DNA from: Rhodospirillales bacterium BBD 1991-14
Lineage (GTDB): Bacteria > Pseudomonadota > Alphaproteobacteria > Kiloniellales > Kiloniellaceae
DNA length: 64,000 nucleotides
Reading direction: 5' to 3'
Assembly (NCBI GenBank): GCA_001657395.1
Contig: LYSY01000006.1
Coordinates: 186,001-250,000, forward strand
Shown here in pieces: positions 52,486 to 61,884 of this stretch; position 1 is the first letter of the stretch, and the number at the start of each line of letters is the position of its first letter. The notes below the pieces were generated by a model. The model saw only the letters and a program-made list of their open reading frames with translations, did not search any database and was not told the origin of the DNA. Both the position numbers and the translations under genes were made by a program.

Positions 52486-52971
52486 CTATGCTTTTCTGGG
52501 TGTCCGCGTGCGCTCCCAGCGGTAGCGAACGTCGGGCGTCTTTTCCTCGTTGCCGGATCCATCGGTGAGGGCGATGGCTTTGAAACCATGGGCTTCATAG
52601 AAACGACGCCCTGCGGTGTTGGCCTGGAAGCACCAGAGCTCGAGGGCCTCGACGTCCTCCTGCTTGGCCGCTTCCAGCAGCCGCCCGCCGGCACTGCGCC
52701 CGATGAAGTCTGGGTGCGTGTAGAGCAGGCGGACCTCCTCGCCGTCGCGGGCGAGGAAGGCAACGATGCGCTCCGCAAGCTCTGCTACCGTCACTTCACA
52801 TTCCTTGAAGATGATGCCGGCGATGAACTCACGATCCTCGTCGGCCGTGTGCAGCGCCGGCAGAAAAGTCAGCAGGCGGTATGAGGGGGAGTAGACAGCC
52901 GCGACGGCTGCCGCGTCGTCCGGTCCTGCGCGCCGCAGCGCAATCGTGCCGCGTCCCGGCGCCGGATTCAC
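52486..52971 (-). CDS. GNAT family N-acetyltransferase
   Basis: A 161-residue protein: IALRRAGPDDAAAVAAVYSP, a central LLYTHPDFIGRSAGGRLLEA with the acetyl-CoA R/Q-x-x-G-x-G/A-type loop, and LELWCFQANTAGRRFYEAHG at the end, the usual GNAT closing strand. The substrate is not apparent. It is convergent with the membrane protein gene and lies 16 bases after the glutathione transferase gene on the same strand, so cotranscription is possible. Confidence 0.83.
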   Translation of the reverse strand: MNPAPGRGTIALRRAGPDDAAAVAAVYSPSYRLLTFLPALHTADEDREFIAGIIFKECEVTVAELAERIVAFLARDGEEVRLLYTHPDFIGRSAGGRLLEAAKQEDVEALELWCFQANTAGRRFYEAHGFKAIALTDGSGNEEKTPDVRYRWERTRTPRKA

Positions 52972-52987
52972 GTCACGGGGTCCATCA

Positions 52988-53608
52988 CTAGGTCTCTGCC
53001 GGCATCGCGGCGTCGTCGAGGGCCGCGGCGCGTTTGAAAGCCTCGCGCGCGGTCAGCTTGGCCACGTAGTCGGCGAAACCCGGCCGCGCTTCCATGGTGC
53101 CGAACTGCAGGCCCCAGTTTATCTGGGCGCCCAGAAAGACATCGGCGGCGGTGAAGCGGTCACCGGCGATGTAGCGCCCCTGGGCGAGCGCCTGCTCCAG
53201 CACATCCATCACCAGGGCGAAGGTGCCGTAGCCGACCATGCCTTGTTGGTCCGCATCCGGCTCGAGGCCCATGGCCTTGTCCATGACGGCCGCCTCGACC
53301 GGGCCGGCGGCAAAGAACAGCCAGCGGTAGTAGCTGCCGCGCTCCCCCGGCGGCGGCGCCAGGCCCGCTTCGGGAAAGGCATCGGCCAGATAGGCGCAGA
53401 TCGCCGCGCACTCGGTGACCACCGTCTCGCCATGGCGGACTGCGGGCACCTTGCCCATTGGGTTGATGGCGCGATAGCCGGGGCCCTTCATCTCCTCGCC
53501 GTAGGCGACGATCTCGGTTTCGAAGGGCGCGCCCACTTCCTCCAGCATCCAGCGGGCGATGCGGCCGCGCGAACGCGGATTGGTGTAGAAGACGAGGTCC
53601 TTGGACAT
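52988..53608 (-). CDS. Glutathione S-transferase family protein
   Basis: The ATG at 53,608 follows GGGAGCGGTGGC and gives 206 residues. A frame from 53,824 extends through non-coding sequence. The thioredoxin-like N-terminal domain has LVFYTNPRSRGRIARWMLEE, with Ser13 at the usual nucleophile/activation position, then NPMGKVPAV with the cis-proline and VTECAAICAYLAD binding the gamma-glutamyl part. The C-terminal helical domain holds AGDRFTAADVFLGAQINWGL. It probably conjugates glutathione to electrophiles. Divergent from the DUF900 gene. Confidence 0.88.
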   Translation of the reverse strand: MSKDLVFYTNPRSRGRIARWMLEEVGAPFETEIVAYGEEMKGPGYRAINPMGKVPAVRHGETVVTECAAICAYLADAFPEAGLAPPPGERGSYYRWLFFAAGPVEAAVMDKAMGLEPDADQQGMVGYGTFALVMDVLEQALAQGRYIAGDRFTAADVFLGAQINWGLQFGTMEARPGFADYVAKLTAREAFKRAAALDDAAMPAET

Positions 53609-53811
53609 GCCACCGCTCCCGGTTGACTGCGGGCGAGCATAGCGGGAAAGCGCAGGCCGGTCATCCGGCGGCCCCGGTTGACGCGCAGATGCCACCATTG
53701 TCCCGATCGGGCCTATCCCTTCGCGTCCTGCCCATCCGCGGCAAAGCCTGCTAGGCTCGCGCTGCGTTGGAGAGCGCTTGGACACGCAAGTCCTGAAGGG
53801 AAGACCGCGAC

Positions 53812-54879
53812 ATGGCTGTGACAATCTATTTCGCGACCAACCGCAAGGTGGTCAAGAGCGGCGAGGATGCCGAGATCGGGGAGGCCTTCCACCCCGACAA
53901 CATCGACGAGCTGCGCTTCGGCAAGGCCGCCTTCGCCGGCAAGGATCTCTTCAAGAAGGATCTCGCCGACTTCATGGACAAGGCCAAGATCAGCCTGGCG
54001 CCGGAGCGGCTGGACAGAGACGACGCCGCGAAGTCGAAGCTGGGCAGTGCGGCGGTCTTCGATGCCGTGCGCCAGGACATGCTCCAAAAAGGCGACGCCC
54101 TGATCTTCGTGCATGGCTACGACCACACCTTTCGCGAGGCGGCGGGCCGCGCGGCGCAGCTCCAGCAGTGGCTGGCGGCCGGCGGCAAGGACATGACAGT
54201 GCTGCTGTTTTCCTGGCCTTCCGCGGGGGCAGGGGTGGGGCGCCGCACCTATGCCGACGACCGCAGGCGGGCCGAGGCCTCCGGCGCAGCTTTGGGGCGG
54301 GCGATCCTCAAGGCCACCGACTTCATCCGCAACACGCCGCGCGCCGAGCGCTGCGACGGGCGCATCCACCTGCTCTGCCACTCCATGGGCAACTGGGCGA
54401 TCCGCGGCGCGGTCCAGGCCATGCGCACCTTCGTCGGCGACAACATTCCGCCGCTGCTCGACGAGGTCATCCTGACTGCCGCCGACGAGGACGACGATAC
54501 GGTCCAGGCGCGCCACAAGATCGCGCCGCTGCTGCGCGGCTGCCGGCGCCTGACGGTCTACTACAACCACCAGGACCTGGCCCTGAAGGCGAGCGACTAT
54601 GCCATGGGCAACCCGGACCGCCTGGGCCGCAGCGGGCCGCGACGGAAAGCCGATCTCTCGGACAAGGTCGCCGTGGTGAACGTCGCCCCGAAGATCATCT
54701 GGGAGTCGAAAGGTGCCAACGCCTGGGCCGCCGACCCCACGGGACACCAGTACTTCCGCAACAACGCGCGGGTGCGCCAGGACATGGTCGAGGTGCTGAA
54801 CGGCAAACTCGACGAGGAGTTCCTGGAGAAGAGAGAGCGCCGCGTCAACGACATCGGCAGCTACTGGCGTTTGACCTGA
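53812..54879 (+). CDS. DUF900 alpha/beta hydrolase
   Basis: A 355-residue protein starting MAVTIYFATNRKVV, a usual opening of DUF900 hydrolases. DALIFVHGYDHTFREAAGRA supplies the oxyanion-hole H-G-Y segment, VLLFSWPSAG follows, and the nucleophile elbow is L-C-H-S-M-G, that is a G-x-S-x-G variant with Cys/His in place of the first Gly. The catalytic Asp/His are less clear. An esterase or lipase function is probable. There is no signal peptide. Confidence 0.83.
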   Translation: MAVTIYFATNRKVVKSGEDAEIGEAFHPDNIDELRFGKAAFAGKDLFKKDLADFMDKAKISLAPERLDRDDAAKSKLGSAAVFDAVRQDMLQKGDALIFVHGYDHTFREAAGRAAQLQQWLAAGGKDMTVLLFSWPSAGAGVGRRTYADDRRRAEASGAALGRAILKATDFIRNTPRAERCDGRIHLLCHSMGNWAIRGAVQAMRTFVGDNIPPLLDEVILTAADEDDDTVQARHKIAPLLRGCRRLTVYYNHQDLALKASDYAMGNPDRLGRSGPRRKADLSDKVAVVNVAPKIIWESKGANAWAADPTGHQYFRNNARVRQDMVEVLNGKLDEEFLEKRERRVNDIGSYWRLT

Positions 54880-54912
54880 GACGATTAGGCGGGCGGCTGC
54901 CCTCACTACTTA

Positions 54913-55086
54913 CCCTCTCCCCTCGCGGGAGAGGGAGGAGCCCGCGGAGCGGGAGGGTGAGGGGGCTTTGGTTTTGTAAGGGGAACGGCGAACGGTTCGG
55001 ACCGTCTGGCTCCCCCTCACCCGGCTTCGGCTAGGCTCGCTGCGCTCAACAAGCCTGCGCAACCCTCTCCCACGAAGGGGAGAGGG
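54913..55086. repeat. Palindromic intergenic repeat (REP/RUP-like)
   Basis: CCCTCTCCC and GGGAGAGGG form a hairpin at 54,913-54,935 and again at 55,063-55,086. Between them GGGTGAGGGGG (54,955-54,965) pairs exactly with CCCCCTCACCC (55,012-55,022). The composite structure is typical of dispersed palindromic repeats in alphaproteobacterial intergenic DNA. It lies between convergent genes and may end transcription of both. Confidence 0.8.
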
Positions 55087-55104
55087 AAGGTGACGAGGCC
55101 CCTG

Positions 55105-58100
55105 TTACTCCGCGGCGGTCTGGCGCTGGGCCGGGTCGCGGAAGGCGGTCAGCAGATCGGCTTCGCAGGCCTTGGCGGTCTTCACGTGGGCTTCCTTCAC
55201 GTGGCCGTAGCCGCGGATCTTCTCCGGAACCGAGGCCAGCTCCACCGCCAGGGCGTGATTGTCCGGCGTCAGCTTGCCGGCGATCTCCTGCATCAGCGTT
55301 TCATAGTCGCGGATCAGGCCGCGCTCCATCCTGCGTTCGGCGGAGTAGCCGAAGATGTCCAGGGCCGAGCCGCGCAGGCCCTTCAGTTTCGCCATGGTGC
55401 GCAGGACGGGGAGCATCCAGGCGCCGAATTCCTGCTTCTGCAGTTCGCCGGTATCGGGGTCGCGCTTGGCGAAGAGCGGCGGCGCCAGATGGAAGGAGAG
55501 CTTGAAGTCGCCTTCGAACTGTTCGTTCAGCTTCTGGGCGAATTCCGGGCCGGCGTAGAGCCGCGCCACCTCGTATTCGTCCTTCACCGCCAGGAGCTTG
55601 AAGTAGTAGCGCGCCACGGCCTCGGCGAGGCCGGAGAATCCCGGGGCCTTTTCCCCCTCCGCCTTTTTCAGGCGCTCGACCAGCGTCGCGTAGCGCTTCG
55701 CATAGGCGGCGTTCTGATAGCCGGTGAGGAAGTCGACGCGCCGTTGGATGATCTCCTCCAGGCTCTGGGAGAGATGATGGCTCTGCGGTTCTTCGGCCGG
55801 AGTCACCGTGCGCTCGACCGCGGCCAGGTCGTGCGCCGCGCGGCGGCCCCAGCGGAAGGCGCGCTTGTTGGCCTCCACCGCCACCGCGTTCAGTTCGATT
55901 GCCTGGTTGATGGCATCGGCGCTCAGCGGCACCAGACCTTTCTGCCAGGCATAGCCCAGCATGAAGAGGTTGGTGGCGATGGAATCGCCCAGGAGGGCGG
56001 TGGCGATGCGCGTTGCGTCGATGAAGTCCGCCTGGCCGGGGCCGCTGGCCTCGGCAATCAGCCGTTCAAGCTCGCCGCCGGGGAAGGCGAGGTCAGGATT
56101 GCGGGTGAAATCGCCGGTCATCACCTGGTGGCTGTTGATGACGGCGCGGGTTTCGCCCTGCTTGACCTTTGACAGCGCTTCGAAGCCGCTGGCGACCACC
56201 AGGTCGCAGCCGAGGATCAGCCCGGCGCCGCCGGCGGAGATGCGCACGGCATGGATGTCCTCCGGTTGCGGGGCGAGGCGGATGTGGCTCACCACCGCAC
56301 CGCCCTTTTGCGCGAGGCCGGCCATGTCGAGCACGGAGCAGCCGCGCCCTTCCAGGTGGGCGGCCATGCCCAGCAGCGCGCCGATGGTCACCACGCCGGT
56401 ACCGCCGACGCCGGTCACGACGATGCCGAAGGGGCTGTCCAGGGCCGGGACCTGGGGCTCCGGCAGATGCTCCCAGATGTCGGCGTCGCTCTTCGGTCCC
56501 TGCGACAGCGGCTTCATCTTGCGGATCTTGCCGCCGTGCACGGAGACGAAGCTGGGGCAGAAGCCCTTTACGCAGGAGAAGTCCTTGTTGCAGGACGACT
56601 GGTCGATGGCGCGCTTGCGCCCGAACTCGGTTTCGACCGGCGCCACCGAGACGCAGTTGGACTTCACCGAGCAGTCGCCGCAGCCCTCGCAGACCAGGTC
56701 GTTGATGAAGGCGCGCTTGGGCGGGTCGGGAAAGAGGCCGCGCTTGCGGCGCCGGCGCTTCTCGGCCGCGCAGGTCTGGTCGTAGAGCAGAATGGTGACG
56801 CCGTCGATCTCGCGCAGTTCCTTCTGGACGGCGTCCAGGCGGTCGCGGTGTTCCACCGTGACGCCGGGCGCCCAGTTGGTGCCGATGGGGTACTTGTCCG
56901 GCTCGTCGGTCACCACGACGATGCGTTGCACGCCCTCGGCGGCGACCTGGCGGGTAATCATGGCGGGATCGAGCGGGCCGTCGACCGCCTGGCCACCGGT
57001 CATCGCCACCGCGTCGTTGTAGAGGATCTTGTAGGTGATGTTCACCCCGGCGCCGATGGCCGCGCGGATCGCCAGAATGCCGGAGTGGAAATAGGTGCCG
57101 TCGCCCAGGTTCACGAAGACGTGCTTGGTCTTCGAGAAGGGCGCCTGGCCGACCCAGGCCACGCCCTCGCCGCCCATCTGGGAGAAGGTGTCGGTGTTGC
57201 GGTCCATCCACTGGACCATGTAGTGGCAGCCGATTCCGGCGAGCGCGCGGCTGCCCTCGGGCACCTGGGTCGAGGTGTTGTGCGGACAGCCGGAGCAGAA
57301 GTAGGGCACCCGGGTCATGGGCGTCTGCTCGGCCTGCAGAGACTCTTCCTTCGCGACCAGGAAGCGCAGGCGCTGGTCGATGTCCTCGCTGGAATGGAAA
57401 CGGGCGATGCGCTTGGCGATGGCCCGGGCGATGCGTGCCGGCGTCAGCTCGCCGATGGACGGCAGAATCCACTCGCCGTTCTCGTCGAACTTGCCGACGA
57501 CCCGCGGGCGCACGTCGGCGCGCCAGTTGTAAAGCTGTTCCTTCACCTGGTTCTCGATGATGGCGCGTTTTTCCTCCACCACCAGGATCTCTTCCAGGCC
57601 TTCGGCAAAGCGGCGGATGCCCTCGCGCTCCAGCGGCCAGGACATGCCCACCTTGTAGACGGCCAGACCGATCTCGGCGGCACGGGCCTCGTCGATGCCA
57701 AGGTCGTCGAGGGCCTGGCGCACGTCGAGATAGGCCTTGCCGGCGGTGACGATGCCGAAACGCGGTTTCTCGGCCCCCAGCACCATCCGGTCCAGCCTGT
57801 TGGCGCGGGCGAAGGCCAGGGCGGCATAGATCTTGTCGCGGTGCAGGCGCTCTTCCTGCTGCAGCGGCGTGTCGGGCCAGCGCACCTGCAGGCCGCCCGC
57901 CGGAACCTCGAAGTCCTTCGGCAGGATGATCGGGTTGCGCGCCGGATCGATCGAGACGCTGGCCGAGGAATCCACTGTTTCGCCGATGGTCTTGAACCCC
58001 ACCCAGCAGCCGGAGAAACGGCTCATCGCCCAGCCGTAGAGACCGAGGTCGAGAAACTCCTGCACGCCGGCCGGGTTCAGCACGGGGATCATGAGATCCA

Positions 58101-58590
58101 TGAAGGTGTATTCGCACTGGTGGGCGGTGGTGGAGGACTTCGCCGTGTGGTCGTCCCCCGCCAGCAGCAGCACACCGCCGTGGCGCCCGGCGCCGGCCAT
58201 GTTGCCGTGGCGCAGCACGTCGCCGGAGCGGTCGACGCCCGGGCCCTTGGCGTACCACATGGCGAAGACGCCGTCGTAGTTGCTGTCGCCGAAGAGTTCG
58301 CCCTGCTGGCTGCCCCAGACCGCCGTGGCGGCCAGGTCCTCGTTGACGCCGGCCTGGAAATGGATGTGATGGCGTTTCAGGAACGGCGCCGCGCGGCCCA
58401 TCTGCTGATCGACGCCGCCCAGGGGCGACCCGCGGTAGCCGGTGACGAAGCCCGCCGTGTTCAGGCCGGCGGCAAGGTCGCGCTGCCGCTGCATCATCGG
58501 CAGACGCACCAGCGCTTGCGTACCGGTTAGGAAAACCTGCCCGCGCTCAAGAGCATACTTGTCGTCGAGGGATACCGCCTGCAAAGCCAT
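55105..58590 (-). CDS. Indolepyruvate ferredoxin oxidoreductase, fused alpha-beta
   Basis: A 1161-residue fusion. The N-terminal part (ALERGQVFLTGTQALVRLPM, then TAGFVTGYRGSPLGGVDQQM) is the pyruvate:ferredoxin-type domain, a thiamine diphosphate-binding domain follows (NLGDGTYFHSGILAIRAAI), a cluster motif C634-EG-C637-GD-C640 continues to C646, and the gamma-type domain begins at about residue 720 (GIVVTGVGGTGVVTIGALLG). It oxidatively decarboxylates aryl pyruvates to aryl-acetyl-CoA. It is divergent from hpd and phhA, making an aromatic amino-acid catabolism block. Confidence 0.92.
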   Translation of the reverse strand: MALQAVSLDDKYALERGQVFLTGTQALVRLPMMQRQRDLAAGLNTAGFVTGYRGSPLGGVDQQMGRAAPFLKRHHIHFQAGVNEDLAATAVWGSQQGELFGDSNYDGVFAMWYAKGPGVDRSGDVLRHGNMAGAGRHGGVLLLAGDDHTAKSSTTAHQCEYTFMDLMIPVLNPAGVQEFLDLGLYGWAMSRFSGCWVGFKTIGETVDSSASVSIDPARNPIILPKDFEVPAGGLQVRWPDTPLQQEERLHRDKIYAALAFARANRLDRMVLGAEKPRFGIVTAGKAYLDVRQALDDLGIDEARAAEIGLAVYKVGMSWPLEREGIRRFAEGLEEILVVEEKRAIIENQVKEQLYNWRADVRPRVVGKFDENGEWILPSIGELTPARIARAIAKRIARFHSSEDIDQRLRFLVAKEESLQAEQTPMTRVPYFCSGCPHNTSTQVPEGSRALAGIGCHYMVQWMDRNTDTFSQMGGEGVAWVGQAPFSKTKHVFVNLGDGTYFHSGILAIRAAIGAGVNITYKILYNDAVAMTGGQAVDGPLDPAMITRQVAAEGVQRIVVVTDEPDKYPIGTNWAPGVTVEHRDRLDAVQKELREIDGVTILLYDQTCAAEKRRRRKRGLFPDPPKRAFINDLVCEGCGDCSVKSNCVSVAPVETEFGRKRAIDQSSCNKDFSCVKGFCPSFVSVHGGKIRKMKPLSQGPKSDADIWEHLPEPQVPALDSPFGIVVTGVGGTGVVTIGALLGMAAHLEGRGCSVLDMAGLAQKGGAVVSHIRLAPQPEDIHAVRISAGGAGLILGCDLVVASGFEALSKVKQGETRAVINSHQVMTGDFTRNPDLAFPGGELERLIAEASGPGQADFIDATRIATALLGDSIATNLFMLGYAWQKGLVPLSADAINQAIELNAVAVEANKRAFRWGRRAAHDLAAVERTVTPAEEPQSHHLSQSLEEIIQRRVDFLTGYQNAAYAKRYATLVERLKKAEGEKAPGFSGLAEAVARYYFKLLAVKDEYEVARLYAGPEFAQKLNEQFEGDFKLSFHLAPPLFAKRDPDTGELQKQEFGAWMLPVLRTMAKLKGLRGSALDIFGYSAERRMERGLIRDYETLMQEIAGKLTPDNHALAVELASVPEKIRGYGHVKEAHVKTAKACEADLLTAFRDPAQRQTAAE

Positions 58591-59005
58591 GCCACAGTTC
58601 CTGCTTGCTGTTACGGCGCCTTGGACCCGAAGGGCTCCATAAAAAGGTAATAGATACTGACCTAAATGACAATTTCACGCGGCGGCCGCGGCCAAAGAAA
58701 GCAAGGAAAAACCGAATCTGGAAACGGCTTTGATCATATCGCAATGCGCCCTCCGCGATAGGCGAAAGAATTGCCAAGGCCGGAGCCTCCGGCGCTTCGC
58801 AATGCTGCTGTGCAGCATGAGCGCGGTGCGCGTCGCCGCACGCGCTGCCCATTCAATGCGCCCTCTGCCGCGCCTATATTGAGGGTATATTGATGGTTAC
58901 ATCCTGCCGGTCTAGTGGTGCCGGCAAAGAGATGTCGCGCCGGATCATGATTGATCACAGCTTGCGCTGCGACCGGGAGCACAAAGAGAGACGAAAGGAC
59001 CCGCC
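58591..59005. other. Divergent promoter region of the indolepyruvate oxidoreductase and hpd genes
   Basis: No gene is supported. A palindrome GATCA-TGAT-TGATC at 58,943-58,956 lies 50 bases before the hpd ATG and may be an operator. GTATATTGATGGTTAC (about 58,885) is AT-rich and could include a -10 box. An assignment of boxes is not secure. Confidence 0.45.
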
Positions 59006-60079
59006 ATGGCGGACCATTGGGACAATCCGATGCAGACCGATGGCTTCGAGTTCATCGAGTTCACTTCGCCGGACCCGGCGGCCCTGGGCCGGCTGTTCGA
59101 GACCATGGGCTTCACCGCCATCGCCAAGCATCGCTCCAAAGACGTGACGCTCTATCGCCAGGGCGATGTGAACTTCATCCTGAATGCCGAAGGCGAAGGG
59201 TTTCCCCAGGCCTTCACCCTGCTGCACGGCCCTTCGGTCTGCGCGATCGCCTTCAGGGTCAAGGACGCGGCGGCGGCCTGTAAGCGTGCGGAGGAACTGG
59301 GCGCCTGGGTGGTCGAGTCGAGTGCCGGGCCGATGGAGTTGAACATCCCGGCCATCAAGGGCATCGGCGACTCGCTGATCTATCTCGTCGACCGCTACGG
59401 CGACAACGGCTCCATCTACGACGTCGATTTCAAGCCCTTGCCGGGCGTCGATCAGCACCCGCCGGGCGCGGGCCTGACCTACATCGACCACCTGACCCAC
59501 AATGTCTATCGCGGCCGCATGAAGGAGTGGGCGGAGTTCTACGAACGCCTCTTTAACTTCCGCGAGATCCGATACTTCGACATCGAAGGCAAGCTGACGG
59601 GGCTGAAGTCCAAGGCCATGACCAGCCCCTGCGGCAAGATCCGCATTCCCATCAACGAAAGCGCCGACGACAAGTCGCAGATCGCCGAGTACCTGGAAGA
59701 ATACAAGGGCGAGGGCATCCAGCACATCGCCCTGGGCACCGACGACATCTACGCTTCGGTGGAGCGCTTGACCGACCAGGGCGTCGAATTCCAGTCCGGT
59801 GTGCCCGACACCTACTACGAAAAGGTGGATGCGCGCCTGCCGGGCCACGGCGAGGATCTGGCGCGCCTCGCGGCCAACAAGATCCTCATCGACGGCGCGC
59901 CGACGGAAGACGGCGGGCGCCTGCTGCAGATCTTCACCCGCAATGTCATCGGCCCGGTCTTTTTCGAGCTGATCCAGCGCAAAGGCGACGAAGGTTTTGG
60001 CGAGGGCAATTTCCAGGCGCTCTTCGATTCCATCGAGGAAGACCAGATCCGCCGCGGTGTGTTGAAGGCGGAGGCCTAG
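59006..60079 (+). CDS. hpd: 4-Hydroxyphenylpyruvate dioxygenase
   Basis: A 357-residue VOC-fold protein with the three iron ligands: H162 in YIDHLTHNVY, H240 in IQHIALGTDD and E321 in FFELIQRKGD, in the spacing of the Pseudomonas enzyme. It ends GFGEGNFQALFDSIEEDQ. It converts 4-hydroxyphenylpyruvate and O2 to homogentisate and CO2. GAGAGACGAAAGGA precedes the ATG. The phenylalanine hydroxylase gene follows after 154 bases, in the same direction. Confidence 0.96.
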   Translation: MADHWDNPMQTDGFEFIEFTSPDPAALGRLFETMGFTAIAKHRSKDVTLYRQGDVNFILNAEGEGFPQAFTLLHGPSVCAIAFRVKDAAAACKRAEELGAWVVESSAGPMELNIPAIKGIGDSLIYLVDRYGDNGSIYDVDFKPLPGVDQHPPGAGLTYIDHLTHNVYRGRMKEWAEFYERLFNFREIRYFDIEGKLTGLKSKAMTSPCGKIRIPINESADDKSQIAEYLEEYKGEGIQHIALGTDDIYASVERLTDQGVEFQSGVPDTYYEKVDARLPGHGEDLARLAANKILIDGAPTEDGGRLLQIFTRNVIGPVFFELIQRKGDEGFGEGNFQALFDSIEEDQIRRGVLKAEA

Positions 60080-60233
60080 GATTAACCTTTGGGTAAGGAC
60101 GCTGCTGTCAAGCTGATACGTCAGGCAAGCTTACGCGTCAGGTCGGTGCCCGCATCGTTTGAACGAGACTTCCCGGGACCGGGCCCTAGAACGGGGCGGA
60201 AAACGGGCCGGAGAACGGGAACGAGGAAGGACC

Positions 60234-61037
60234 ATGGCGAAATCGACCAGCTATGAATCCAAGATCCCGGACGAAAACGGGATCATCGCCTACAGCGAGG
60301 AGGAGAACGCCGTCTGGCGCGACCTCTATGCTCGCCAGGAAGCGCTGCTGCCCGGCCGCGTCTGCAATGCCTATCTGAACGGCCTTGAAGCGCTGGACCT
60401 GCCGCGCGACCGGGTGCCTCAGCTCAAAGACGTCAACGCCCGCCTGCAGGAGATCAGCGGCTTCGGCGTCGAGGCGGTGCCGGCGCTGATCTCGCCCAAA
60501 CGCTTCTTCACGCTACTCGCCGAGCGCAAGTTTCCGGCGGCGACCTTCATCCGCCGCCGCGAGGAGTTCGACTACCTGCAGGAGCCGGACGTCTTCCACG
60601 AGATCTTCGGCCATTGCCCGATGCTGACCCTGCCGACCTACGCCAACTTCCTGCAGAAGTACGGCGAGAAGGCGCTGGAACTCGACAAGTCCTACATCTG
60701 GATGATGCAGCGCCTGTTCTGGTTCACGGTGGAGTTCGGCCTGATCCGCACGGAGGAGGGGGTGCGGATCTACGGCGCGGGTATCGCCTCCTCGGCCGGC
60801 GAGACGCCCTATGCGGTGGAAAGCCCGGAGCCGGAACGCCGGCCCTTTGATGCGCTGACCGTGTTCCGCACGCCCTATCGCATCGACATCTTCCAGCGCG
60901 TCTACTACGTGATCGAGTCGGCCCAGCAGCTCTACGATCTGGTCACCAGCGATCTCATGCCCATCATGGACGAAGCCAAGCGCCTGAAGTCCCTGCCGCC
61001 CACCTTCCCGCCGAAGGAAGAAGCCGGCGCTGCCTGA
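60234..61037 (+). CDS. phhA: Phenylalanine 4-monooxygenase
   Basis: The ATG at 60,234 follows GAGGAAGGACC, 267 residues. A frame from 60,159 adds a non-conserved basic leader. Iron ligands are H122 and H127 in PDVFHEIFGHCPML and E167 in TVEFGLIRTEEG. It lacks the regulatory domain of the animal enzyme and ends shortly after the catalytic domain, as in Chromobacterium-type enzymes. It makes tyrosine from phenylalanine with tetrahydropterin and O2, feeding HPPD via transamination. No pterin carbinolamine dehydratase gene is present here. Confidence 0.95.
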   Translation: MAKSTSYESKIPDENGIIAYSEEENAVWRDLYARQEALLPGRVCNAYLNGLEALDLPRDRVPQLKDVNARLQEISGFGVEAVPALISPKRFFTLLAERKFPAATFIRRREEFDYLQEPDVFHEIFGHCPMLTLPTYANFLQKYGEKALELDKSYIWMMQRLFWFTVEFGLIRTEEGVRIYGAGIASSAGETPYAVESPEPERRPFDALTVFRTPYRIDIFQRVYYVIESAQQLYDLVTSDLMPIMDEAKRLKSLPPTFPPKEEAGAA

Positions 61038-61070
61038 TCCGCGTACCGTTTCGGTTTTTGGCTGCCTGCC

Positions 61071-61592
61071 TTAGAAGACCGCGTCCAGCGGCAGGTGGTA
61101 GTAGAGACTGAGGACCTCTGCGCCTGGATTGTCGTCGTCGGTGCTGGCGTTGGAGATGTGGCTGAAGCCGAGAGAAACCCGCGACAGGTTCTCGAACTGG
61201 TAGCCCAGCTCAATCTGGCTGCGGATTTCGAAGGTGCTGCCGAGGTCCTTGCCGTCACCTTCCTCATAGAGGCCCGGCGCGATGCTGGCGGTGACGACGA
61301 TGTCCTCGAAGAAGACGACATCCACCAGGACGCCGATGCCGCCCCAGACCGATCCGTCGGTGGTGACTTCCACACCGCCCCAGGGCTTCAGGAAGAGGAA
61401 GTCCTCCCCATGCCGGTACTCGAGACGGAAGTCCACGGCCTGATCGTCATCCTGGACGAGGTCGAACCAGCCGACGGCAGCGCTGAAGACAGCGGGCGTT
61501 TCGTTAAGGGTCACCTGCGCGTTTGCGCGCTGGTTGAAGCTGAAAACGGCCAAGCAGAACAGCGCCGCCACAAGCGCCAAGCGTCTTATCAC
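61071..61592 (-). CDS. PagL-like acyloxyacyl hydrolase (lipid A deacylase)
   Basis: A GTG at 61,592 behind GGGGGATT opens 173 residues. An ATG-based frame from 61,919 runs through non-coding repeats and is rejected. The signal peptide runs IRRLALVAALFCLAVFSFNQ to about residue 25 (ANA-Q). The mature part alternates beta-strands. SLGFSHISNASTDDDNPGAE has the H-x-S...E arrangement of PagL, and YYHLPL near the C-terminus ends an outer-membrane strand. PagL removes the 3-position acyl chain of lipid A. It is separated from fadD-like gene by tandem repeats. Confidence 0.75.
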   Translation of the reverse strand: MIRRLALVAALFCLAVFSFNQRANAQVTLNETPAVFSAAVGWFDLVQDDDQAVDFRLEYRHGEDFLFLKPWGGVEVTTDGSVWGGIGVLVDVVFFEDIVVTASIAPGLYEEGDGKDLGSTFEIRSQIELGYQFENLSRVSLGFSHISNASTDDDNPGAEVLSLYYHLPLDAVF

Positions 61593-61833
61593 CTTTGGAA
61601 TCCCCCGATTCTGAACGGTCCCCGACAGATCAGACCCGCCCAGCAAGCTGTGACATACTGGCCGGCGGAACGGGCCATCCGCTCCCCTTATGTCACAGCT
61701 TGTGGCCGCGATCCAGCATCCTGAATTGCGCCTTCCGGGCGGGGGAATGCCGGGCCTCCCACCCGCCGGTCGCCGCTTTTCCGATGCGCCGGCCGGCCCG
61801 CGGGTTTCACGGCCGGCTTTCCCGGATGGCGTT

Positions 61834-61884
61834 CCAGGGCACGATCGGGCCCAGGGCACGATCAGGTCCAGGGCGCGATCAGGC
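61834..61884. repeat. Three copies of a 17-base tandem repeat
   Basis: CCAGGGCACGATCGGGC (61,834-61,850), CCAGGGCACGATCAGGT (61,851-61,867) and CCAGGGCGCGATCAGGC (61,868-61,884) lie in tandem. The third copy contains the stop codon of the acyl-CoA synthetase gene on the minus strand. Confidence 0.8.

Noticed and set aside
56251-58530. 759-residue plus-strand frame
   Set aside because: Antisense to the indolepyruvate oxidoreductase gene; low-complexity His/Gly/Val composition.
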